The notes: generated from the letters alone by a model not told the origin. 5,054 nt of DNA from Rhodospirillaceae bacterium (GCA_018700655.1 JABIUG010000522.1:1-5054); one strand, 5' to 3'. Positions 1 to 5,054 are shown, numbered from the stretch's first letter. Numbers and translations are program-made.

Positions 1-188
1 CGCATGGTGAGTGCGCTGCGGATCTTCAGATCAGACAGCTCCGTGATACGCGCGCCAAGTGCGGTATCGAACAGGTCGGGCTGGTTGAACGAGCCGTAAT
101 AATCGAGCCACATGCCCGAGCGAACCAGACCAGCGGCCTCTTCGGCGGAAACCGTCTGCGCCGGTGCGGCGGCTTTTCGCATCTTCAT
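1..188 (-). CDS. Acetyl-CoA hydrolase / CoA-transferase family protein (5' part only)
   Basis: This is the N-terminal 62 codons of a gene that continues beyond the left edge. The frame has no stop from the ATG at 186-188 to position 1. The translation begins MKMRKAAAPAQTVSAEEAA and continues with segments such as GLVRSGMWLDYYGSFNQPD and LKIRSALTMR. That pattern (a 'SAEEA..LV.SG..LDYG' helix-turn, then a stretch ending in IRSALTMR) resembles the N-terminal domain of acetyl-CoA hydrolase/transferase proteins, which include butyryl-CoA:acetate and 4-hydroxybutyrate CoA-transferases. Such enzymes move CoA between acyl groups, or hydrolyse acyl-CoA, in the cytoplasm. The catalytic glutamate and CoA-binding regions lie outside the window, so the substrate cannot be decided. 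Position 188 is preferred over the in-frame ATG at 182 because an AGGAG lies 7 nt upstream of it. Family assignment is from recalled similarity. Confidence 0.75.
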   Translation of the reverse strand, partial: MKMRKAAAPAQTVSAEEAAGLVRSGMWLDYYGSFNQPDLFDTALGARITELSDLKIRSALTM

Positions 189-195
189 CTCTGGG

Positions 196-200
196 CTCCT
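196..200 (-). promoter_or_regulatory. Ribosome binding site deciding the CoA-transferase start
   Basis: AGGAG on the minus strand lies 7 nt before the ATG at 186-188. The alternative in-frame ATG at 180-182 would be 13 nt away, which is too far, so the upstream start is favoured. Confidence 0.6.
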
Positions 201-253
201 GAGGGCTGGCGGCAGATTTGGCCCAACGTGGCGTGCCGTGCACGGGAAGGCAA

Positions 254-288
254 GCCAGCCCTCCACACATGGACAACCGAAGGCTGGC
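254..288 (-). terminator. Possible terminator hairpin after the DUF1345 gene
   Basis: The arms at 254-263 and 279-288 form a 10-bp GC-rich stem with one G-U pair on the minus transcript, around a 15-nt loop. It starts 2 nt past the stop codon of the DUF1345 gene and fills much of the 102-nt gap before the CoA-transferase gene. The transcript after the stem reads TTGCCTT, so the T-tract is poor. It could be a weak intrinsic terminator or simply a leader structure for the downstream CoA-transferase gene. Confidence 0.4.
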
Positions 289-290
289 CG

Positions 291-956
291 TCAGAGCACA
301 CCGGCGAGCATGTTGATGGTCAGCGCCAGCACGCCGATGTTGTAGAAAAATGCGAGCACGGTCTGGATTGCCACGACCTTGCGCAGAGCGGTCGACGTGA
401 CGGACACGTCGGAAGCCTCGAAGGTCATGCAGGCGGTGAGCGAGAAATAGCAGAAATCGGAGAAATGCGGTTCGGGCGTGCCGGGGAAATCGAGCCCGCC
501 CTCATCATCGTCGGGCGCACCGTTATCGTTGGTATCAATCCCGAAGTAATAGGCATGGGCGTAGTGCAGCGCAAAAACCATCGCGACGAAAAACCAAGCC
601 AGAACACAGGTTCCCACCACCAATACCAGGTCGGCCGTGGTGAGTTCACTCTTGCGCACCATCATCATGCCAAGCACGCAAAGGATGACCCCACCGACCG
701 CAGCGGCAACCACGGGCAACAGGATCTGGCCGCTCTTGTCATGAGAAGCGCCGCGCCGCAGGGCATCGGGCGCCCCATGGCGCCAGACCGAAATGACCGC
801 GGCGAGATAAACCAGCGCTGCGACATCGAAGCCAAGCGCCACCGCCGCTTCGACCGGCAACGGCTCTGATACCGGAAGCACCAGGTAGGCCAGCACCGAT
901 GCAATCGGCAACACGGCCAGAAACAGCAGGAAACGCGGATGGGCGAGGATCGTCAT
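291..956 (-). CDS. DUF1345 family integral membrane protein
   Basis: This 221-residue protein is predicted to be polytopic. Hydrophobic segments lie at about residues 9-28, 36-57, 79-100, 109-132 and 195-218. The C-terminal part carries what I recall as the DUF1345 signature: GGLDFPGTPEP (153-163), then DFCYFSLTACMTFEASDV (167-184), then a final helix with FFYNIGVLALTIN. The family is uncharacterised, so no transport or enzymatic role is assigned. An acidic insert, DTNDNGAPDDDE (141-152), sits just before the GGLDFPG element. The frame stays open up to 1070, but those extra 38 residues are polar, Cys/Gly/Pro-rich and overlap the ribosome binding site of the divergent VOC gene. The ATG at 954-956, placed directly before a hydrophobic helix, is therefore chosen, although its Shine-Dalgarno match is weak. 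The gene is divergent from the VOC gene across 119 nt and reads toward the CoA-transferase gene. Confidence 0.85.
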   Translation of the reverse strand: MTILAHPRFLLFLAVLPIASVLAYLVLPVSEPLPVEAAVALGFDVAALVYLAAVISVWRHGAPDALRRGASHDKSGQILLPVVAAAVGGVILCVLGMMMVRKSELTTADLVLVVGTCVLAWFFVAMVFALHYAHAYYFGIDTNDNGAPDDDEGGLDFPGTPEPHFSDFCYFSLTACMTFEASDVSVTSTALRKVVAIQTVLAFFYNIGVLALTINMLAGVL

Positions 957-1075
957 GGCGCGGTATCGAAGGTTGCTGTGCTTCAGATTACACCCGGCCT
1001 GCCCGCTTGTCCCGGGCGACGAATGGCCGCAGTCTCGCGCCAGCCCTTTCGGACACCCAACAGGAGACATAACCC

Positions 1076-1462
1076 ATGCTTGATTATGTGATGGTCGGCT
1101 GCACCAACCTGAAACGCGCCGCCAAGTTCTATGACGCCCTCTTCGCGCCGCTGGGTTATGTCCGCGCCCAGGAAGACAAGACCTTTGTCCTCTACGGCCC
1201 CAAAAGCACGCCCGGCAAAGGCTATTTCTACGTCACCCGGCCCTACAACAAGAAGGGCATGACCCCTGGCAACGGCACCATGATCACGGTGAAGGCAAAA
1301 TCACGCAAAGCGCTTGCCGCATTCCACGCCGCGGGCCTGGCCGCCGGCGGCAAAGACGAAGGAGAACCCGGCGCCCGCCCGGCCGACAGCAACGAACATT
1401 ACGCCTATATCCGCGACCTCGACGGCAACAAGATCTGCGCGAGTTGCATAAAAGCGAAATAG
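1076..1462 (+). CDS. VOC family (glyoxalase/bleomycin-resistance fold) protein
   Basis: This is a 128-residue single-module protein of the vicinal oxygen chelate superfamily. It opens with MLDYVMVGCTNLKRAAKFYD and continues with LFAPLGY, giving the usual beta strand followed by the 'L..A..FYd..l.plGy' helix. The second half has GNGTMITVKAKSRKALAAFH (residues 65-84), then AAGLAAGGKDEGEPGARP, then HYAYIRDLDGNKICASC. This matches a widespread small subfamily of unknown substrate. The residue at the usual first metal-ligand position is Tyr4 rather than His, and the last strand ends in ICASC with no obvious Glu. A metal-dependent lyase or dioxygenase role is thus doubtful. An AGGAG at 1062-1066 lies 9 nt before the ATG. 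It is the only plus-strand gene here and converges on the redox operon with about 30 nt between the two stop codons. Confidence 0.85.
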   Translation: MLDYVMVGCTNLKRAAKFYDALFAPLGYVRAQEDKTFVLYGPKSTPGKGYFYVTRPYNKKGMTPGNGTMITVKAKSRKALAAFHAAGLAAGGKDEGEPGARPADSNEHYAYIRDLDGNKICASCIKAK

Positions 1463-1492
1463 GGGGGAAGTCCGGGATCGATTTACTACAGA

Positions 1493-1720
1493 TCAGTCCG
1501 TGTTCTTCCTGCTCACCAAGCGTTCGATCCGTCCCCAGACGACCTCTAGCAGGGACAGAGCGATGAAGATCGCCAGGTTGATCGGGATGAACTTGTAGTC
1601 TGCGGCGAAGGTTCCGCGCAGTTCGATTTCGACCATGGGCCAGAGCAGATAACCGCCATAGGTGATCCCGCCGGTCACAAGCGCGGCGGCCACGATGCAC
1701 AACACCACCCGCGCGATCAT
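1493..1720 (-). CDS. Small two-helix membrane protein, last gene of the redox operon
   Basis: This 75-residue protein has two predicted transmembrane helices, at about residues 4-27 (VVLCIVAAALVTGGITYGGY) and 45-63 (IPINLAIFIALSLLEVVWG). A short polar segment, EIELRGTFAADYKF, separates them and the tail is basic (RIERLVSRKNTD). I do not recognise the family. It has no Cys or His cluster that could hold a cofactor (a single Cys lies in helix 1). The ATG overlaps the stop of the upstream gene by 4 nt (ATGA, 1717-1720), and a GGAGG at 1728-1732 sits 7 nt before it, so translation is probably coupled. The position suggests an accessory or assembly subunit of the membrane complex encoded upstream, which is inference only. 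No convincing terminator lies in the 30 nt between this gene and the convergent VOC gene. Confidence 0.75.
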   Translation of the reverse strand: MIARVVLCIVAAALVTGGITYGGYLLWPMVEIELRGTFAADYKFIPINLAIFIALSLLEVVWGRIERLVSRKNTD

Positions 1721-2502
1721 GAGAAGACCTCCACGGTGGAGAGGTCGATTTTGAAGACCAGGATGTCGTCACGCCGTTCGACCTCGCCTTCGACGCCGAT
1801 GCGCAGGGCGACATACTGGTAGAATTCTTCCGGCAGAGGACCGCCATCTTCGTTGGCGAGCCAGAGGAACCGGTTGCCTTCGATCTCGCCGGTACTGACA
1901 AAGACCGGCGGCACGCCGCCCAGCAGGCAGAGATCAGCGCAGGCAAGATGGGCGATGCCGTCGCCGGGACGCATGACACCGCCGGAACACTTGCCGTCAC
2001 AAATTTCGCCGACCAGACGCCAGCGTCCCATCGGCTCGGAGGCAGCGGGATCGAACGACAGCTGTTCGTCGTTTAAGTCAGCCTCGGTCGCCTTGACCGC
2101 GATCCGGTTGACCCAGCCCCGGACGTTCAGCATCTCCAGGTCGCCGCGCCGGATGAAAAAACCTTCGACATCGACGAGCTGGCCTTCGAACTCTTCGGCC
2201 TTGCCCTCGACGCCGAACTTGGCAAGCCCGGTGAGCGGGATCGCGCGTGTTTCACCGTTTGCCGAGGGCACGGTGCGCAGGATCGGATAGGGCTGCGTAT
2301 CGATATAACCAGTGAGCTTCTGCAGATTGGCGTTTCCGCCAACAAAACGGCCATCGCCGGGATCGGCCGTGCCGACACCCAGAGCGAACGAGAACGCCGC
2401 CGCCATGACCAGAGAGACCACCGCAGTCGATACCAGGAAGATCGTGAGCCGGCGCGGTACGGCGTTGAGGTAACCCACGAAGAAGTCGTCATCAGCGGCC
2501 AT
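1717..2502 (-). CDS. Membrane-anchored protein with CxxxC-H-CxxxC cluster, redox operon
   Basis: This 261-residue protein has a short N-terminus containing DDDFFVGYL, one transmembrane helix at about 20-43 (IFLVSTAVVSLVMAAAFSFA), and a large C-terminal domain that the positive-inside rule (PRR before the helix) places in the periplasm. The domain has strand-rich segments, FEGQLVDVEGFFIRRGDLEM (about 105-124) and LRIGVEGEVERRDDILVFKI (233-252), that look like two OB-like beta modules. Between them GEICDGKCSGGVMRPGDG is followed by HLACADLCLLGGVPPVFV. This gives C168, C172, H185, C188 and C192, which may bind a metal or [Fe-S] centre or form disulfides. I recall similar GEI.D.KC..GVM.PG.G..H..CA..C..GG.PPV segments in uncharacterised bacterial proteins, but no named family. 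The frame is open to a TTG at 2508. The ATG at 2500-2502 is chosen because AGGAGG lies 7 nt upstream. Confidence 0.8.
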   Translation of the reverse strand: MAADDDFFVGYLNAVPRRLTIFLVSTAVVSLVMAAAFSFALGVGTADPGDGRFVGGNANLQKLTGYIDTQPYPILRTVPSANGETRAIPLTGLAKFGVEGKAEEFEGQLVDVEGFFIRRGDLEMLNVRGWVNRIAVKATEADLNDEQLSFDPAASEPMGRWRLVGEICDGKCSGGVMRPGDGIAHLACADLCLLGGVPPVFVSTGEIEGNRFLWLANEDGGPLPEEFYQYVALRIGVEGEVERRDDILVFKIDLSTVEVFS

Positions 2503-2504
2503 GA

Positions 2505-3593
2505 TCAAGCCTCCTCGAGCACAATGGGTTCGACATAGGTGCCTGCCGGCAACGGCACGGGGTCGATCAGAACCCGCGTGCCTTCAAGTTTGATCCGGAA
2601 TGTCGGGATCTTTTCGGTGAACGGCGCCGGTGCCCTGCCATCGGCCGGGTTGTACTGGAAACCGTGCCAGGGGCAGGTCACGCAACCCCACAGGATGCGC
2701 CCCTCACCCAGCGGTCCGTTCTGGTGCGCACAGACATTGGAAACCGCCGAGAGTTTTCCGTCATAACGGACCACCGCCGCACGCTGCTCGTTGCCCAGCG
2801 GCACGATCAGGGCGCGGTTGTCAGGGATATCTGCGAGCTCCCCGGCGACAAGCCAGGTTTCATCGGCGTCCGTGGCCATGCCTGCCTCACGCCGTTCGCG
2901 CAGTGCGGCGACGAAGTGGAGACCTGCGACGGCAGCCACACCCATGCCGACGATCATCGGCATGAACGGCCCGGTCTGTGCCTGCAGGGCGCCCAGCCCG
3001 ACATGAGCCACCGCCGAGAGATAAGCCAGATAGACCAGCATGTGGAGGCCCTTCCACAGCGGCGGCGAGAGGAATTTCAGCCAGAAATCATGGCTGGTGA
3101 CGGCCATGATGACGAGGATGGTGACTGCCAGAATGCCGAGCGATTCAAACGGGAAACCCAGAAACTGACCGTAGTTTGTGTTGGTCCCCAGCACGGCAAC
3201 GTATTTGTCGTAGTAGGGGCTGCTGGCAAAATAGACGGCGATGACATAGCTGGCGTGAACCAGCGCGACCGAGCAGGTCAAAACACCTAAATGGCGCCGG
3301 TTGTAAAGCAACGGCAGGAACCGGCTGTCGAGCCTGGCGAGCGGCCCCAGACACAGGATGAAACTAAGCATCAGGAAAGCGCAGGAGCCAAAGGCGCGCG
3401 CCTTGTAGATCGTGCCGCTGATCGAACGGGTGACGGTCTGGAAGTCCGGTGCGTATTTCAGGAAGATCCAGATGTAGATGAAGACACCGGCGATCAGCAC
3501 GGCATCATAGATCAGCTTGTTGCGGTTCCAGGTGACCGGACGTAACGCACGCTCATGGCTCGCTCCCCTCAGCGGCAGCGGGCGGCGCCTCAA
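2505..3593 (-). CDS. Ferric-reductase-like transmembrane heme protein fused to Rieske [2Fe-2S] domain
   Basis: Coordinates mark the open frame from a TTG at 3591-3593 (362 codons). Residues 31-231 hold six predicted helices of the ferric-reductase-like/MsrQ type. The RRHLGVLTCSVALVHASY segment (H101, H113), H168, and LHMLVYLAYLSAVAH (H184, H197) supply candidate heme-b ligands. The C-terminal 120 residues form a ferredoxin-type Rieske domain: CAH (C288, H290), sixteen residues, then CPWHGFQY (C307, H310), matching C-x-H-x16-C-x2-H. Basic loops (RLDSRFLPLLYNRR, RERRE) put the Rieske domain on the cytoplasmic side. It probably moves electrons between a cytoplasmic partner and the membrane or periplasm; donor and acceptor are unknown. 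The first 17 codons look artefactual: the TTG has no ribosome binding site and overlaps the upstream gene by 41 nt. The real start is probably the ATG at 3554-3556 in another frame (see frameshift entry). Confidence 0.85.
   Translation of the reverse strand: MRRRPLPLRGASHERALRPVTWNRNKLIYDAVLIAGVFIYIWIFLKYAPDFQTVTRSISGTIYKARAFGSCAFLMLSFILCLGPLARLDSRFLPLLYNRRHLGVLTCSVALVHASYVIAVYFASSPYYDKYVAVLGTNTNYGQFLGFPFESLGILAVTILVIMAVTSHDFWLKFLSPPLWKGLHMLVYLAYLSAVAHVGLGALQAQTGPFMPMIVGMGVAAVAGLHFVAALRERREAGMATDADETWLVAGELADIPDNRALIVPLGNEQRAAVVRYDGKLSAVSNVCAHQNGPLGEGRILWGCVTCPWHGFQYNPADGRAPAPFTEKIPTFRIKLEGTRVLIDPVPLPAGTYVEPIVLEEA
2510..2515 (-). promoter_or_regulatory. Strong ribosome binding site for the Cys/His-cluster gene
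   Basis: A full AGGAGG on the minus strand lies 7 nt before the ATG at 2500-2502. It sits inside the last codons of the Rieske-fusion gene, whose stop is at 2505-2507. This favours the ATG over the TTG at 2506-2508 and points to efficient translation within one operon. Confidence 0.75.
3536..3556 (-). other. Probable -1 frameshift near the start of the Rieske-fusion gene
   Basis: The ATG at 3554-3556 overlaps the upstream stop as ATGA and has a strong ribosome binding site 6 nt away. It reads MSVRYVRSPGTATS and then stops. If one C (minus strand) is added in the CC at 3538-3539, the codons become GTC CCG GTC ACC TGG. The product is then MSVRYVPVTWNRNKLIYD, which joins smoothly to the heme-protein body. 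This could be a sequencing or assembly error in a short homopolymer, a real inactivating or strain-specific mutation, or, least likely, programmed frameshifting. The observation is direct; the interpretation is inference. Confidence 0.65.
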
Positions 3594-3963
3594 GCAAGAC
3601 GGCAGGCGCTTCCATCGGCCCCTGCTGGCGGATCAGCATGGCGCCGACCAGCACCGCGGGAACCAGAACGGAGAACACCAGCCAGACACGGCCATGGGAT
3701 CTGCGATGGGTACGTTGGGTGGGCGACGGCCCGTCGGAAAACTCCAGGACCATCCAGCGCAACAGCACCAGAGGCCAGAGCACGATGATGCCTGGAATCA
3801 GGAGCGGCCTGAAGATGTAGGAGCTGCGCGAGCCCGGGTCGATCCGGTCGATCCCGACCAGCAGAAATAGCGCCGAAACACCCAGCCCGATCCAGAAATA
3901 GATCGTGAGCCCTTCGACAATCGATGTTGCCGTTTCCAAATCCGCCCCTCGACGAGAGTCCAT
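3553..3963 (-). CDS. Three-helix membrane protein, first gene of the redox operon
   Basis: The ATG at 3961-3963 gives a 136-residue protein with three predicted helices: about 22-38 (IYFWIGLGVSALFLLVG), 51-69 (FRPLLIPGIIVLWPLVLLRW) and 93-111 (WLVFSVLVPAVLVGAMLI). The GIDRIDPGSRSSYIFRPLL loop between helices 1 and 2 is the most distinctive element. I recall similar GIDRIDP...FRPLLLPG proteins beside redox genes, but there is no named function. It has no Cys and its few His residues are in the basic linker (THRRSHGR), so a cofactor is unlikely. The tail is Ala/Pro/Glu-rich (EAPPAAAEGSEP). The start is uncertain. The frame is open to a GTG at 4026, which lacks a ribosome binding site. A TTG at 3937-3939 is preceded by GAGGGG at good spacing and may be the true start. 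The stop overlaps the next gene's likely ATG (ATGA). Confidence 0.75.
   Translation of the reverse strand: MDSRRGADLETATSIVEGLTIYFWIGLGVSALFLLVGIDRIDPGSRSSYIFRPLLIPGIIVLWPLVLLRWMVLEFSDGPSPTQRTHRRSHGRVWLVFSVLVPAVLVGAMLIRQQGPMEAPAVLLEAPPAAAEGSEP
3563..3570 (-). promoter_or_regulatory. Ribosome binding site for the likely true Rieske-fusion start
   Basis: GAGGGGAG on the minus strand lies 6 nt before the ATG at 3554-3556 and within the last codons of the upstream membrane-protein gene. No comparable site precedes the TTG at 3591-3593, which is the main reason for preferring the ATG despite its different frame. Confidence 0.6.
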
Positions 3964-4106
3964 CCACACTTTTTGTGCTGCACCGATAATCCAAACGGGT
4001 CGATGCAACCGCGTCCCATCCAACACATGGGGGTGCGCGGCCGGAATTCCGGTCAGATGGTGGTCACAAGAATGTCAGGGCGGCGCGAGGGACGCCGGAG
4101 CAGCGG

Positions 4107-4940
4107 TTAAAGGCCAAAGCGGGCCCAGAGTGCGCGGGTTTCGATCTCGCCGGCGACGGCGCCTGCCAACCGGCTGCCCGGGATCAAGCGTGAGAGCATA
4201 CCTCCGCCCTTGCTCTTGACGCCACGAAGGCGGACATGTTCACCGAAACGGCCACGCATGACCTGGCGGACATCGCCGATGCCGTCGACCAGACCACGCC
4301 TTCGGCCCTCTTCTCCGGTCCAGAACGCACCGGAGAAAAGGTTGTCATCGATATCGTTGAGACGGTCGCCGCGGCGGGCCTTGACGTGGTTCTTGAAGAG
4401 ATCGTGCATTTCACCCTGCAGCGCCTTCAGGCGTTCGACATCCTCGACGCGTTCCGGCTCGAAGGGATCGAGGATCGCCTTGCTTTCGCCGGCAGTATGA
4501 ATGCGTCGCTCAATACCAAGCTTGGCGATCGCATCGACGAAGCCAAAACCACTGCTGACGACACCGATCGAGCCGACAATAGAAGACGTCAGGGCGTAGA
4601 TCTCGTCACCGGCACAGGCCAGCCAGTAACCGCCCGATGCAGCGGCATCCTGGACAAACGCAACGACCGGAACGTCTTTCTCATCAGCCAGGGCCCGGAT
4701 GCGGTCATGCACCAGCGCCGACTGCGCCGGGGAGCCACCCGGAGAATTGACGACCAGGGCAACCGCCTTCAGGCGGCTTCCGCTGAACGCCCGGTCAATC
4801 GCGTCTTCCAGGCTTTCGAGCGAAATGCCCTTCTGAAATCGGCCACGCGAGCCGATCGCTCCTTCAAGACGCAAGACATTGACCCGCGGCGAGCGGCGAA
4901 AGATCCGTCTGAGACGGTCATGAAGAGAGCGTTTGGCCAT
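4107..4940 (-). CDS. Short S49 family serine peptidase (SppA/SohB-like)
   Basis: This is a 277-residue peptidase of the signal peptide peptidase A / SohB type, which degrades membrane-released signal peptides or other short peptides. Numbered from the ATG at 4938-4940, VNSPGGS (64-70) and QDAAASGGYWLACAGDEIYA (97-116) carry the conserved clp/crotonase-fold glycines and the nucleophile Ser102. SSIVGSIGVV (119-128) follows, and ESKAILDPFEP (152-162) carries the general base Lys154. The Ser/Lys dyad is thus intact. The length fits single-domain bacterial SppA. No transmembrane helix or signal peptide is visible: the N-terminus is strongly basic (MAKRSLHDRLRRIFRRSPR), so membrane association, if any, would be peripheral. 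The frame extends to a GTG at 4964, but those codons fall inside the upstream palindrome and the ATG is preferred; its Shine-Dalgarno match is weak. It is separated from the redox operon by about 140 nt and is probably a separate unit. Confidence 0.9.
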   Translation of the reverse strand: MAKRSLHDRLRRIFRRSPRVNVLRLEGAIGSRGRFQKGISLESLEDAIDRAFSGSRLKAVALVVNSPGGSPAQSALVHDRIRALADEKDVPVVAFVQDAAASGGYWLACAGDEIYALTSSIVGSIGVVSSGFGFVDAIAKLGIERRIHTAGESKAILDPFEPERVEDVERLKALQGEMHDLFKNHVKARRGDRLNDIDDNLFSGAFWTGEEGRRRGLVDGIGDVRQVMRGRFGEHVRLRGVKSKGGGMLSRLIPGSRLAGAVAGEIETRALWARFGL

Positions 4941-4951
4941 GGGTTTCCCGT

Positions 4952-5015
4952 TAGAGCGGATCACGTTGACCCGGAAACACTTCGTGGTTCCGGGTCAACG
5001 TGTGAATCCGCTCTA
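4952..5015. repeat. 64-nt imperfect palindrome upstream of the S49 peptidase gene
   Basis: The outer arms 4952-4961 and 5006-5015 pair over 10 bp. After a 3-nt bulge (5003-5005), the inner arms 4962-4976 and 4988-5002 pair perfectly over 15 bp. After one mismatch (4977/4987), CAC and GTG pair around a TTC loop at 4981-4983. The near-complete 28-bp stem is typical of the intergenic palindromic repeats dispersed in alphaproteobacterial genomes, many of which also begin with a TAGAGC-like end. It ends 11 nt before the peptidase ATG and would form a strong leader hairpin if transcription starts upstream. Confidence 0.75.
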
Positions 5016-5025
5016 TTTCATAGAG
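5011..5025. repeat. Small perfect hairpin next to the palindrome
   Basis: CTCTAT (5011-5016) and ATAGAG (5020-5025) form a perfect 6-bp stem around a TTC loop. It shares its first bases with the end of the large palindrome, so the two structures are mutually exclusive at 5011-5015. Confidence 0.5.
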
Positions 5026-5054
5026 TTAGAGCAACTTCACCCGATTTGTTTGTA
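5026..5054. repeat. Start of a possible second repeat unit, cut by the window edge
   Basis: TTAGAGC at 5026-5032 repeats the TTAGAGC at 4951-4957 and is followed by a similar TTCACCCG-like stretch (compare TTGACCCG at 4967-4974). This suggests a second palindromic unit in tandem whose other arm lies beyond the right edge. Confidence 0.35.

Noticed and set aside
228..869. Plus-strand open frame of 213 codons opposite the DUF1345 gene.
   Set aside because: Its translation is rich in His, Arg and Gly with no recognisable domain, and it lies antisense to a clear membrane-protein gene. This is a typical high-GC shadow.
1001..1016. GC-rich inverted repeat in the divergent DUF1345/VOC region.
   Set aside because: Only a 5-bp stem in GC-rich DNA, and no convincing -35/-10 pair around it on either strand. 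It is too weak to call an operator or promoter.
957..1070. N-terminal extension of the DUF1345 protein to 1070.
   Set aside because: The extra residues are unlike a membrane protein N-terminus and overlap the VOC gene's ribosome binding site; an ATG directly before the first helix is available at 954-956.
1284..2000. Minus-strand open frame of 238 codons across the VOC gene, the small membrane-protein gene and part of the Cys/His-cluster gene.
   Set aside because: It overlaps three better-supported genes, has Ser/Arg/Cys-rich shadow composition and no ribosome binding site of its own.
2664..3290. Plus-strand open frame of 208 codons antisense to the Rieske-fusion gene.
   Set aside because: The opposite strand encodes an obvious Rieske motif and transmembrane helices. 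This frame has no domain signal.
4041..4052. 12-bp palindrome CCGGAATTCCGG between the peptidase and redox operons.
   Set aside because: It has no loop or T-tract, so it is not a credible terminator. It is short enough to occur by chance and no second copy is visible.

Overview
This 5.05-kb window has high GC content and looks like part of an alphaproteobacterial chromosome. The assignment rests on codon usage, on the gene types (a DUF1345 membrane protein, a short S49 peptidase, a VOC protein, an acetyl-CoA hydrolase/transferase) and on a long palindromic intergenic repeat at the right edge. I cannot place it at genus level. All genes but one are on the minus strand.

Layout from left to right. 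Positions 1-188 hold the first 62 codons of an acetyl-CoA hydrolase/CoA-transferase family gene that runs off the left edge. A DUF1345 integral membrane protein (291-956, minus) and a small VOC/glyoxalase-fold protein (1076-1462, plus) are divergently arranged. A compact four-gene minus-strand operon follows (transcribed from about 3963 down to 1493). It encodes a three-helix membrane protein, a six-helix ferric-reductase-like heme-b protein fused to a C-terminal Rieske [2Fe-2S] domain, a single-pass membrane-anchored protein with a clustered Cys/His motif, and a two-helix membrane protein. A short S49 (SppA/SohB-like) peptidase gene lies at 4107-4940, and its leader abuts a 64-nt imperfect palindrome followed by a second small hairpin.

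The four-gene operon is the most interesting part. Its genes overlap or nearly touch, two of them have strong Shine-Dalgarno sites, and all four products are predicted to be membrane proteins. One carries both putative heme and [2Fe-2S] centres and another carries a CxxxC...HxxCxxxC cluster on the predicted periplasmic side. This suggests a membrane redox complex that passes electrons between a cytoplasmic Rieske domain and the periplasm. The substrate is unknown and the proposal is inference from sequence.

The Rieske-fusion gene also shows a probable single-base frameshift near its start. A strong ribosome binding site and an ATGA-coupled ATG sit in a different frame from the body of the protein, and adding one base in a short G/C run would join the two. 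No rRNA, tRNA, CRISPR array, transposase or prophage gene was seen, and no gap between genes exceeds 300 bases.
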